From a virus: a stretch of 37,672 bases of DNA. The DNA lies in IMG/VR virus record IMGVR_UViG_3300032313_001367, positions 1-37,672 of that record. One strand, 5' to 3'. Of this stretch, positions 28,069-36,284 are shown piece by piece. Position numbers and translations under genes: made by a program. Under the pieces are notes generated by a model. That model saw only the letters and a list, made by a program, of their open reading frames with translations, was not told where the DNA came from and did not search any database. Within the stretch, counting starts at the first letter, position 1; every line of letters begins with the position of its first letter.

Positions 28069-30732
28069 ATGAGCTATGTTGACGCACTTTATGATCGTAA
28101 CCAGGATCGTATCCACATTGTGGAACGTGTTGGTGGTGAACGTGTATACAAGGAGTACCCTGCCAACTATATCTTTTACTACGATGATCCTCGCGGTAAG
28201 TTCCGTACTGTCTACGGTACTCCTGTTAGCAGGTTTTCAAGTCGCTCGAATAAAGAGTTTCAAAAAGAACTACGTATTAACTCTAACAAGCGTCTTTGGG
28301 AATCAGATATTAATCCTGTATTCAGATGTTTAGAAGAGCACTACATTGGTGCTACTTCGCCTAAACTACAAACGGCATTTTTTGACATTGAGGTTGACTT
28401 TGATCCGGTAAAAGGTTTTAGTCGACCCGAAGATCCATTTAATCCAATAACTGCAATCAGTGTGTATCTTGACTGGATGGACAAGATGGTCACTCTTGTT
28501 GTCCCTCCTAAAAGTTATTCGTGGAAAACAGCTCAGGAAATCTGCGATCGGTATGATAACTGTTTCTTGTTCGAAAGAGAAGAAGATCTACTAAAAACTT
28601 TTCTTGATTTAATAGAAGATGCAGATATACTAAGTGGGTGGAACAGTGAAGGTTTTGATATTCCGTACATGATCATGCGTATAACCAGAGTACTAAACAA
28701 AGATGACACTAGACGTTTCTGCTTGTGGGGACAGTTACCCAAGCAACGTATGTTTGAACGTTTTGGTGCAGAAAACTTGACGTTTGACTTGATTGGTCGT
28801 GTACACCTTGACTATATGCAACTGTATCGCAAATACACATACGAAGAGCGTCATAGTTATAGCTTAGATGCTATTGGTGAATATGAATTAGAAGAACGCA
28901 AGACACAATACGAAGGTACATTAGACCAATTATACAACAAAGACTTTCCTAAGTTCATTGACTACAACAGGCAAGATACCATGCTTGTTGCTAAACTTGA
29001 CAAGAAACTTCGTTTCTTGGATTTGGCAAATGAACTAGCACATGATAATACTGTACTGCTTCCTACAACAATGGGAGCAGTAGCCGTAACTGAACAAGCG
29101 ATTATCAATGAAGCACATCAACGAGGTATGGTAGTACCTAACAGGAAAGGAAGAGATGATCAAGGTGACACACAAGCGGCAGGTGCCTATGTTGCTTTCC
29201 CCAAAAAAGGCATGCACGACTGGATCGGAGCAATCGACATCAACTCGCTCTATCCCTCGGCTATTAGAGCCCTTAACATGGCGCAAGAAAGTATTGTCGG
29301 ACAACTCAGACCCATAATGACTGACAGGTATATTCAAGAAAAGATGGCTGCAGGCAGCAGTTTTGCCGATGCCTGGGAAAACATGTTTGGTAGTCTTGAG
29401 TATACTGCTGTAATGAATGGCGAAGCAGGTACTGAAATTACTATAGACTGGGAAGCCGATGGTCGCAGTGATGTAATGAGTGCAGCTGATATATGGAGAT
29501 TAATCTTTGACTCAAATCGACCTTGGATGCTTAGTGCAAACGGCACGATTTTTAGCTATGAGCAAAAAGCCGTTGTACCCGGATTACTGGAACGTTGGTA
29601 CGCTGAACGAAAAGAACTCCAAGCAAAGAAAAAAGAAGCAGAAACAGACGACGATAAAGCCTTCTGGGACAAACGACAACTGGTCAAGAAAATTAATCTT
29701 AACAGCCTCTACGGGGCGATCCTTAACCCTGGATGTAGATTCTTCGACAAAAGGATTGGTCAAAGCACTACTCTTACTGGACGTATCATTGCTAGACACA
29801 TGGATGCATATATCAATGAGTGCATCATGGGGGAGTATGACCATGTGGGTGCAAGTATCATCTATGGAGACACTGATAGCTGTTATTTCACAGCTTGGCC
29901 GGCAATTAAAGACGATGTCGCCGCAGGCAGAATGGAATGGAACAAAGAAACCTGCATCCAGTTATACGATACCATCGCAGACCAAGTCAATGCCAGTTTC
30001 CCTGCGTTCATGGAACGAGCTTGTCACGTACCGAGGGCTAACGGGGATCTGATCAAAGGTGGACGTGAACTAGTTGCCAGCAAAGGCCTGTTTATCAAGA
30101 AGAAGCGTTATGCTGTTCTTATTATTGACTTAGAAAACAAACGACTGGATACACATGGCAAGCCTGGTAAGGTCAAGGCCATGGGTCTTGATCTAAAGCG
30201 TTCAGATACTCCCAAGGTTGTGCAGGACTTCTTAAGTGAACTATTAACTGCCGTTCTAACTGGTGCAGCACGAGAAGAAATATACGACCGTGTACGTGAC
30301 TTCAAGATTGCGTTCCAGGATAGACCTGCGTGGGAAAAAGGTACTCCCAAGCGTGTGAACAACTTGACCAAGTATGGCAAGGAAGAAGAACGACTGGGTC
30401 GTGCAAACATGCCGGGCCATGTACGTGCAGCATTGAATTGGAACAATCTACGTCGTATGCACGGTGATCAGTACAGTATGGCCATTGTTGACGGTATGAA
30501 AACTATTGTGTGTAAACTAAAAGACAATGCACTTGGTTATACGTCAGTTGGTTATCCCACAGATGAAAGCCATATTCCACAATGGTTCAAAGACTTACCA
30601 TTTGACGACAGTTTGATGGAAGCTACTATTGTGGATCAAAAAGTAGAAAATCTTTTGGGTGTACTAGATTGGGATATTCCCAGTCACACTGATATCAAGA
30701 CAACATTCGATAGCTTGTTTACGTTTAAATAA
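28069..30732 (+). CDS. 43: Family B DNA polymerase (T4 gp43-like)
   Basis: At 887 residues it is close to T4 gp43 (898). The 3'-5' exonuclease has ExoI F-F-D106-I-E108, ExoII N-S-E-G-F-D-I-P-Y-M and ExoIII Y-N-R-Q-D. The polymerase domain has motif A D390-I-N-S-L-Y-P-S, motif B around K-I-N-L-N545-S-L-Y-G, and motif C Y-G-D601-T-D603-S. All catalytic residues are present, so it should be an active, proofreading replicase, working with the clamp (31742) and clamp loader (4540). No intein or frameshift is seen. The gene lacks an obvious RBS. Confidence 0.97.
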   Translation: MSYVDALYDRNQDRIHIVERVGGERVYKEYPANYIFYYDDPRGKFRTVYGTPVSRFSSRSNKEFQKELRINSNKRLWESDINPVFRCLEEHYIGATSPKLQTAFFDIEVDFDPVKGFSRPEDPFNPITAISVYLDWMDKMVTLVVPPKSYSWKTAQEICDRYDNCFLFEREEDLLKTFLDLIEDADILSGWNSEGFDIPYMIMRITRVLNKDDTRRFCLWGQLPKQRMFERFGAENLTFDLIGRVHLDYMQLYRKYTYEERHSYSLDAIGEYELEERKTQYEGTLDQLYNKDFPKFIDYNRQDTMLVAKLDKKLRFLDLANELAHDNTVLLPTTMGAVAVTEQAIINEAHQRGMVVPNRKGRDDQGDTQAAGAYVAFPKKGMHDWIGAIDINSLYPSAIRALNMAQESIVGQLRPIMTDRYIQEKMAAGSSFADAWENMFGSLEYTAVMNGEAGTEITIDWEADGRSDVMSAADIWRLIFDSNRPWMLSANGTIFSYEQKAVVPGLLERWYAERKELQAKKKEAETDDDKAFWDKRQLVKKINLNSLYGAILNPGCRFFDKRIGQSTTLTGRIIARHMDAYINECIMGEYDHVGASIIYGDTDSCYFTAWPAIKDDVAAGRMEWNKETCIQLYDTIADQVNASFPAFMERACHVPRANGDLIKGGRELVASKGLFIKKKRYAVLIIDLENKRLDTHGKPGKVKAMGLDLKRSDTPKVVQDFLSELLTAVLTGAAREEIYDRVRDFKIAFQDRPAWEKGTPKRVNNLTKYGKEEERLGRANMPGHVRAALNWNNLRRMHGDQYSMAIVDGMKTIVCKLKDNALGYTSVGYPTDESHIPQWFKDLPFDDSLMEATIVDQKVENLLGVLDWDIPSHTDIKTTFDSLFTFK

Positions 30733-30735
30733 ATA
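30728..30735 (+). promoter_or_regulatory. T4-type late promoter AATAAATA
   Basis: Overlaps the polymerase TAA stop (30730-30732) and ends 24 nt before the ATG at 30760. It would separate late expression of the methyltransferase from early expression of the polymerase. Confidence 0.55.
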
Positions 30736-30759
30736 GACTGACATGTGCGGTGCATTTCA

Positions 30760-31692
30760 ATGAAACTAAACGAACTAGTAAGATTACGCAATCAATTAGC
30801 CAATGCTATAGAAGTCACTGCATTAAATGCCGAACTTGAAAAAAATTATTCAAGATTGCTTAATTTGTCCAACGACATTGACGAAGATTTGTCGTTTCAA
30901 ATAAAAGAAATTGCACACAATCACAAAGAGATCAACGAATTATTTCAACGAGACACTGATCATTTATACAGCTTGATAACCAAAATTCAAGACAAAATTA
31001 ATCAATTATCATTGAAATTTTTTGCTGAGAATTATCAATTTGAATTACAGTATATAGATCCAGCATCTATTAGAAATACTAGATCAATAAAAGCAGACGA
31101 ATCGTTTAATAATATATTAGCACAACGAATTAATTTATATAGTAACTGGCAGTATCCTGGATTAGAAATTGGATGTAGAGACGGTGAATGGACCAAGTTG
31201 TTGGTCGCTAGTGATCCTCTATATATCGCTGATGTATTTCCTGAGTTTTTATCAAGTGCAGTACAACAATTTCCGCCGCTGTATCAAGGACGGGTAAGAA
31301 AATACTTGATACATGATTTTTACAAAATTTCAAATTTACCAAAAAATCAATTTGGTTTAATTTTTAGTTATAATTTTTTTAATTATCTCAGTGTTGATAG
31401 CATTAAACAGTTTTTAATTCAAGCAATGGAATGGTTGCGTCCAGGCGGCACATTCATTTTTACTTATAATAATGCCGACTTACCGGCAGCAGCAGCCTAC
31501 GCTGAAAATTATTTCATGACTTATGTGCCAGAAAGTATTTTGGTTCCACTGGCAGAAAGCATAGGGTTCGAAACAGTATTCGTATACAATTGCGAACCAG
31601 CATACTCAATAATTGAATTAAGAAAACCAGGAGAACTACGATCAATCAAAGTTGGACAAACGGCTGGTAAAATAAAACAAATTATCAATTGA
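30760..31692 (+). CDS. SAM-dependent methyltransferase with N-terminal coiled coil
   Basis: The 310-residue protein has a long charged helical region (about 1-90) and a C-terminal Rossmann methyltransferase: G-L-E-I-G-C-R-D-G-E-W-T (motif I, unusual R-D after C), later F-S-Y-N-F-F-N-Y-L (motif IV-like) and W-L-R-P-G-G-T-F-I-F-T-Y-N-N-A-D-L-P. Target unknown. The ATG at 30760 is preferred; it begins M-K-L-N-E-L, faintly like the leaders at 17834-25242 but without a clear L-x-E site. Confidence 0.72.
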   Translation: MKLNELVRLRNQLANAIEVTALNAELEKNYSRLLNLSNDIDEDLSFQIKEIAHNHKEINELFQRDTDHLYSLITKIQDKINQLSLKFFAENYQFELQYIDPASIRNTRSIKADESFNNILAQRINLYSNWQYPGLEIGCRDGEWTKLLVASDPLYIADVFPEFLSSAVQQFPPLYQGRVRKYLIHDFYKISNLPKNQFGLIFSYNFFNYLSVDSIKQFLIQAMEWLRPGGTFIFTYNNADLPAAAAYAENYFMTYVPESILVPLAESIGFETVFVYNCEPAYSIIELRKPGELRSIKVGQTAGKIKQIIN

Positions 31693-31717
31693 CATCTGTT
31701 GTAAAAAATATTAAAAT
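31689..31717 (+). promoter_or_regulatory. Sigma70-like promoter for the sliding clamp
   Basis: Perfect TTGACA (31689-31694), 17-bp spacer, TAAAAT (31712-31717). CGGAGGA precedes the ATG at 31742. The -35 overlaps the stop codon of the preceding methyltransferase. Confidence 0.78.
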
Positions 31718-31741
31718 TTTAACATTATCGGAGGAACGTAC

Positions 31742-32464
31742 ATGAAAGATTATTTGCAAGATATAGTACAACACACACATAGCCTAGGCATCATTGATTT
31801 AGTAAAAATTGTTGGCAACGACAGCCAAACAATCATCGAGGCAGTTAGCGAAGAGCGAACGGTAATCGTGCAGGCACAATTCCACAACCCAGTTCCAGAA
31901 TTTATTGGAACATTTGGTATGCCTAGTTTAGGTAAATTGAATACTATTTTAAATATCCCTGAATACAAAGACGATGCCAAATTAACCATTACCAAGAAAG
32001 ATGAAATTTCTCCTAATGGAATTCATTTTGAAAACTCAGTCGGAGACTTTAAAAACGATTATCGTTTTATGAGTGCAGAGATTGTCAATGACAAACTTAA
32101 AACTGTAAAGTTCAAAGGTGTAAAATGGGGTGTGGAAATTGAACCAAGCGTGGCCAGTATTCAGCGACTAAAGTTTCAAGCACAAGCAAACAGCGAAGAA
32201 ACTACTTTTGTTGCCAAGGTTGAAAATGGCAATTTAGTATTTTACTTCGGCGATCATAGTAGTCATGCAGGCAATTTTGTATTTGCTCATGATGTTGCCG
32301 GATCATTGACTAAAGCATGGGCCTGGCCAATTAGTGCAGTTATAAGTATTCTGAGTCTAAGTGGCGATAAAATGATTAGATTCAGTGACGAAGGTGCTGC
32401 ACAAATCACTGTTGATTCTGGATTAGCTATTTACAATTACATTCTTCCTGCTCAACAGAAGTGA
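31742..32464 (+). CDS. 45: DNA polymerase sliding clamp (T4 gp45-like)
   Basis: The 240-residue product has the gp45 size (T4: 228 aa). It includes G-M-P-S-L-G-K-L-N-T-I-L-N-I-P-E-Y, the I-S-P-N-G-I-H-F-E-N-S region and A-W-P-I-S-A-V-I-S-I-L-S-L, which resemble T4-type clamps. The trimeric clamp tethers gp43 and, in T4, also activates late transcription with gp33 and gp55. It has its own promoter and a strong GGAGG Shine-Dalgarno. Its stop overlaps a sulfotransferase start. Confidence 0.82.
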   Translation: MKDYLQDIVQHTHSLGIIDLVKIVGNDSQTIIEAVSEERTVIVQAQFHNPVPEFIGTFGMPSLGKLNTILNIPEYKDDAKLTITKKDEISPNGIHFENSVGDFKNDYRFMSAEIVNDKLKTVKFKGVKWGVEIEPSVASIQRLKFQAQANSEETTFVAKVENGNLVFYFGDHSSHAGNFVFAHDVAGSLTKAWAWPISAVISILSLSGDKMIRFSDEGAAQITVDSGLAIYNYILPAQQK

Positions 32465-33084
32465 TCAAAGAGACAGGATATATCCCCGGCGAAGGAATGA
32501 TTTCACCAGCTAGGGATATATTTTATCTAAATATTCCCAAAAATGCTAGTACATATCTAAGTAATATCTTACTTGCTAATAATTGGGAACATTGGAATAT
32601 TATTACTGACATTACCACAGTGCAACACTCAATCGCATTTATCAGAGATCCTTTAGATCGATGGATTAGTGGATTCAGCACTTATATAGCATTACACATA
32701 TTAGGTAATGGGTATGGGAGTGATCATTTTGTTAAAGATTACAATGAATCAACTGAACGATTAATTTTTAATCAGATAATATTTGATGATCATACAGATT
32801 TACAATGCAATTTTATTAATCAAATAGCATTAAGTAGTCCAATATATTTCCGTTACAATAAACATCTAGTAGAACAAATTAATTTACTAACAGGATGCAA
32901 TCTAAATACCAATGTAATAGTTGATTCAAATCAAACAGATTCAAATTATGATACACAGAATATTTCAAAATTTATAAAAAATATACTAAATGAGAAACCG
33001 GATCTAAAAGCTAAAGTTATTAGAGCCTACAAAGATGACTACGACTTTATAAAAAATACAGAATTTTACCATGAGCCAAGATAA
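32461..33084 (+). CDS. Sulfotransferase-family protein
   Basis: The 207-residue product starts at GTG overlapping the clamp stop (GTGA). It has the PAPS 5'-phosphosulfate-binding loop P26-K-N-A-S-T31 after a beta strand (I-F-Y-L-N-I) and the 3'-phosphate-binding strand/helix A-F-I-R62-D-P-L-D-R67-W-I-S-G-F. These two motifs define sulfotransferases, which move sulfate from PAPS to a hydroxyl or amino group of a sugar, lipid or protein. The rest is Asn/Asp-rich and short compared with Golgi enzymes. Overlaps the next gene by 14 bases. Substrate unknown. Confidence 0.72.
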   Translation: MIKETGYIPGEGMISPARDIFYLNIPKNASTYLSNILLANNWEHWNIITDITTVQHSIAFIRDPLDRWISGFSTYIALHILGNGYGSDHFVKDYNESTERLIFNQIIFDDHTDLQCNFINQIALSSPIYFRYNKHLVEQINLLTGCNLNTNVIVDSNQTDSNYDTQNISKFIKNILNEKPDLKAKVIRAYKDDYDFIKNTEFYHEPR

Positions 33085-34627
33085 CTTAACATCAAAACAA
33101 TCAGATTATGCAGTGTTTTTACCTGCTATATCAGGCTTCTATGCAACTTTTATAGGAAAACAACGTGTTAACAATGATTATGTTGATCCTACTCGTATGC
33201 CTAAGGTATTACAGGATATGGAGCAATTCAATTGGCTCAACAGTCAACAAGCACTGTTTCCATACAAGTGGAGCCTATACTCAGGCGGACACGCAAACCT
33301 AGACCTCAACAAAGAAGATGCTAGTGAGGACATGGTGCGTAAGCGTGAGCCAGGTACATTTATGCTAGGAGATTCAGGTGGATTTCAGATTGCTAAAGGA
33401 CTATGGGAAGGCGATTGGAAGGCCAACTCAGGTTGTGCCAAAGCTGAAAAGAAACGTAGTTCTGTACTAAAATGGTTAGATGGCATTGCTGACTACGGAA
33501 TGATTCTTGATATTCCCACTTGGGTAATACATGACAAGAAAGCCAGTGATGCTTGCCAGATCAAAACACTGGATGAAGCAGTTGAGGCTACCAAGTTCAA
33601 CAACGAATACTTCATGCGGCATCGTCGAGGTAAGAACAATGGTGGTGCTCGGTTCTTGAATGTGTTGCAAGGTGATAATCATACCAGTGCCGAAGAATGG
33701 TATCAGACCATGAAAGAATATTGTGATCCTGTGAAATATCCTGACACGCACTTTGATGGTTGGTCAATGGGCGGACAGAATATGTGCGACATACATCTTG
33801 TGCTTAAACGATTGGTGGCATTGCGATATGATAATCTATTGCAAGAGGGCAAACATGATTGGATGCACTTCTTGGGCACAAGTAAACTAGAGTGGGCTTT
33901 GTTGTTAACAGATATTCAACGAGCAGTTAGAAAATATGTTAATCCCTCTTTTACTATTAGTTTTGATTGTGCCAGTCCTTTCTTGGCAACTGCTAATGGA
34001 CAATTGTATTATCAAATTGATATCGAACACGACAAAAAATGGTCGTACAAAATGAAGCCCGGTGCAGATGATAAAAAATATGCAACTGATACAAGATTAT
34101 TTAGAGATGCCTTGCTACAAGATGTAGATCTTGAATTTGATCATTTTGAAGACAGTCCAATTAGCCAGCACCTGATGATCAAAGATATTTGCATTTACAA
34201 ACCCGGTGATCTAAATAAAAATGGTAAAGAAGGCAAGACATCCTGGGATAGTTTTAGTTATGCACTAATGATGGGACACAATGTATGGATGCATATTGAA
34301 GCAGTACAAAGAGCAAATAGAAAATATGATCAGGGAGAACTTCCTGCCATGCTCTGGCATCGTAAAGGCGACCATAGTAAGTTTAGAGACATTGTTGAAG
34401 CCATATTCTCGGCTCCTGATAGATCTAGTGCCGAAGCAATTATCGAACATTACGATAGCTATTGGATGGACATCGTGGGCACTCGAGGTTTCAAGGGTAA
34501 AAAGACCAAGAACTCTAATACAATGTTTAATGCACTTTTTGAAACCGTGGAAACTGTCGAAGACGAAACAGACAGCATGTCCGAAGACGAAGCAGAAAAT
34601 ATTATGCAATCTTATTTGGAGGATTAA
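33071..34627 (+). CDS. tRNA-guanine transglycosylase-like protein, DpdA-type candidate
   Basis: The 518-residue product carries the TGT signature F-M-L-G-D101-S-G-G-F-Q (general acid Asp), N-V-L-Q-G-D-N (TGT V-Q-G-G region), G-W-S-M-G-G-Q-N (TGT G-G-L region) and S-F-D299-C-A-S-P, the position of the nucleophile Asp. TGTs exchange guanine for 7-deazaguanine bases. Phage DpdA homologues do this in DNA, protecting against restriction. No zinc-ligand Cys cluster of bacterial TGT and no PUA domain is obvious, which argues against a tRNA enzyme. It overlaps the sulfotransferase gene. DpdA is likely but not proven. Confidence 0.75.
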   Translation: MSQDNLTSKQSDYAVFLPAISGFYATFIGKQRVNNDYVDPTRMPKVLQDMEQFNWLNSQQALFPYKWSLYSGGHANLDLNKEDASEDMVRKREPGTFMLGDSGGFQIAKGLWEGDWKANSGCAKAEKKRSSVLKWLDGIADYGMILDIPTWVIHDKKASDACQIKTLDEAVEATKFNNEYFMRHRRGKNNGGARFLNVLQGDNHTSAEEWYQTMKEYCDPVKYPDTHFDGWSMGGQNMCDIHLVLKRLVALRYDNLLQEGKHDWMHFLGTSKLEWALLLTDIQRAVRKYVNPSFTISFDCASPFLATANGQLYYQIDIEHDKKWSYKMKPGADDKKYATDTRLFRDALLQDVDLEFDHFEDSPISQHLMIKDICIYKPGDLNKNGKEGKTSWDSFSYALMMGHNVWMHIEAVQRANRKYDQGELPAMLWHRKGDHSKFRDIVEAIFSAPDRSSAEAIIEHYDSYWMDIVGTRGFKGKKTKNSNTMFNALFETVETVEDETDSMSEDEAENIMQSYLED

Positions 34628-34628
34628 T

Positions 34629-34841
34629 ATGAGCTATAAAGCTAAAATTAAACATTTAGAAGAAATGCATCGAGTTCTAAATAAACAAATTGATGACATG
34701 GAACGTAATCATCCGCATGTGGAAGTTGAAAAACTCGCCAATCTTAAAAAACAAAAATTACAAATCAAAGATGAAATTGGTAGGCTTACTCGATTACAGT
34801 GGGAAGAAGAAAACGAACGAATAGGATATGGTGATGAATAG
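34629..34841 (+). CDS. Small YdcH/DUF465-like coiled-coil protein
   Basis: A 70-residue all-helical protein with the YdcH-type pattern: L-E-E-M-H-R-V-L-N-K-Q-I-D-D-M-E ... L-A-N-L-K-K-Q-K-L-Q-I-K-D-E-I-G-R-L. This forms a short antiparallel hairpin. It follows the DpdA-like gene by one base; GGAGG upstream. The next gene starts inside it. Function of this family is unknown. Confidence 0.65.
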   Translation: MSYKAKIKHLEEMHRVLNKQIDDMERNHPHVEVEKLANLKKQKLQIKDEIGRLTRLQWEEENERIGYGDE

Positions 34842-35349
34842 AACTGGGCACAATACCGCGCAATTGTTTGTAGGTACAGAAATAGAATATAGTCCTGCTC
34901 TTGGACAAAAAACACTGTTTGTGGTTGGAACACAGCCACAAGAATTAATTGAAGCTGCAATGATTGCACACAAATGTAGTCATATATATTTTGGTGCCAA
35001 TCAAAGTTTTCCCAAGCTTGACACCAATTCTCCGGTATGGACAGAATGGGAAAACATGATACATCCGTTTCTAGCTCGCGGTTATTGGTGTACCTTGGAC
35101 ATTGACATAAATCAAGTTGAAGGATTGTTAGAATCTGGACTAACTGAATATCACAAATTTATTCCCATGATATCGGTTAAATTGCCCTATTTACAACAAC
35201 TGGGATATAATGCTACAATTAAACTAGATGACAAAGATTTTGCAGCCACAAATCCTGGTGTATGGTGTCATAGTTTACATAGTTTAACACAACGACAAGG
35301 TATATTTACGGATTGGTCACAATATACCAAAGATGAGATTATTAAATGA
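34834..35349 (+). CDS. Conserved phage protein of unknown function (171 aa)
   Basis: The product contains V-G-T-E-I-E-Y-S-P-A-L-G-Q-K-T-L-F-V-V-G, H-I-Y-F-G-A-N-Q-S-F and A-A-T-N-P-G-V-W-C-H, blocks that look strongly conserved but match no domain I can name. An ATG at 34828 is also possible; ATG 34834 has AGGA at a better distance. It lies between the DpdA-like gene and a possible QueD-like gene, so a link to 7-deazaguanine chemistry is conceivable but not shown. Confidence 0.6.
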   Translation: MNRTGHNTAQLFVGTEIEYSPALGQKTLFVVGTQPQELIEAAMIAHKCSHIYFGANQSFPKLDTNSPVWTEWENMIHPFLARGYWCTLDIDINQVEGLLESGLTEYHKFIPMISVKLPYLQQLGYNATIKLDDKDFAATNPGVWCHSLHSLTQRQGIFTDWSQYTKDEIIK

Positions 35350-35795
35350 TCCAACAACAAAGAGAAACAGTAGAAAGAATCAAGGAACATGCACATCGCA
35401 TGATATGGGTTACCTTTCAACGGGAAGGTATTCATTGTTATCCAGCAGCAGCAACAGATCCATTATTGGCAACCGGAGACAAATATGATGTATCGTTCCT
35501 TGGCTATCCCCATCGCCACATTTTTCATTTCAGGGTGTGTATTGATGTCTACCACAACGACAGAGACATCGAATTCATCCAATTCAAACGCTGGCTTGAA
35601 GGATTGTATAGTGGCGACCAAAATAGTTTGCAGCTCGACTATAAGAGTTGCGAAATGATTGCAGATGACTTATATCTCCAAATCGCCAATCGATATCCTG
35701 ATCGTAATGTTATAATTGAAGTAAGCGAGGACGGCGAGAATGGCTGCTCTATCACCTACAATACACATCAACCATCTCTATCAATAAAAATTTAA
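35346..35795 (+). CDS. Conserved phage protein, possible QueD/T-fold resemblance
   Basis: The 149-residue product has H-R-H-I-F-H-F-R-V-C-I-D-V, then I-E-F-I-Q-F-K-R-W-L-E, and S-C-E-M-I-A-D-D-L ... V-I-I-E-V-S-E-D-G. This order mirrors 6-carboxytetrahydropterin synthase (QueD: H-x-H zinc ligands, G-x-x-x-D-F-x-x-L-K, and T/S-x-E-N-L-A). The match is partial: the catalytic Cys position and third zinc His are not certain. ATGA overlap with the previous gene. Position near a DpdA-like gene makes the link attractive, but it is inferred. Confidence 0.5.
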   Translation: MIQQQRETVERIKEHAHRMIWVTFQREGIHCYPAAATDPLLATGDKYDVSFLGYPHRHIFHFRVCIDVYHNDRDIEFIQFKRWLEGLYSGDQNSLQLDYKSCEMIADDLYLQIANRYPDRNVIIEVSEDGENGCSITYNTHQPSLSIKI

Positions 35796-35805
35796 GGAGA
35801 GTATT

Positions 35806-36024
35806 ATGGCCGCTAAGTGGCTCAAGAAGTATCTTGTAATGAAACCCGAAGTCAGTCAAATTTTTGACGAACTTGAAAAATACAAAGAGTTTTGTGTCAA
35901 GTACGGTTATCCGTATGATGAACGACATCTATACAACAATAATACCCCATGGGGAGAGTTTGATCGTGCTAGACGTGGGAAATGGCCCAAAATGAATTGG
36001 TATGCAAAGAAAGAGCGTACATGA
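35806..36024 (+). CDS. Small basic conserved phage protein (72 aa)
   Basis: AAGGAGAG lies before the ATG. The product begins M-A-A-K-W-L-K-K-Y-L-V-M-K-P-E-V and has Y-G-Y-P-Y-D-E-R-H-L-Y-N and a basic end. It resembles short proteins common in T4-like phages but has no known role. It overlaps the next gene by ATGA. Confidence 0.6.
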   Translation: MAAKWLKKYLVMKPEVSQIFDELEKYKEFCVKYGYPYDERHLYNNNTPWGEFDRARRGKWPKMNWYAKKERT

Positions 36025-36284
36025 CGTTAGTTCTTAACTTTATTAAAAATCATATCTCAGCATTTGAAATGCTGGGTGTGATTATGCGTATTATTAGTTT
36101 TAGTTTAGTATCGTGGTTAGGACCAGCAAGCCCATTTATGTTTGTTTGGATCTTTAATACTGTTGATGCTGTACTATTAACGTATTGTGCTATGTTAAAG
36201 AAAGATCAAGCATACACTTTACTTAACGGTTTTTGGATTATTGTTGGTATCATTGGCATTACTAGAGCAGGAGGTTGGATATAA
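36021..36284 (+). CDS. Small multi-pass membrane protein (87 aa)
   Basis: Three hydrophobic segments (about 14-32, 38-58, 68-82) with W, R and D between, similar in layout to the protein at 27641. The ATGA start overlaps the previous gene and TAATG joins it to the glycosyltransferase. Function unknown. Confidence 0.6.
   Translation: MTLVLNFIKNHISAFEMLGVIMRIISFSLVSWLGPASPFMFVWIFNTVDAVLLTYCAMLKKDQAYTLLNGFWIIVGIIGITRAGGWI

Noticed and set aside
29507-30052. Rightward 181-codon frame inside the DNA polymerase gene
   Set aside because: The polymerase frame carries all catalytic motifs here; the other frame has no RBS or recognisable domain.
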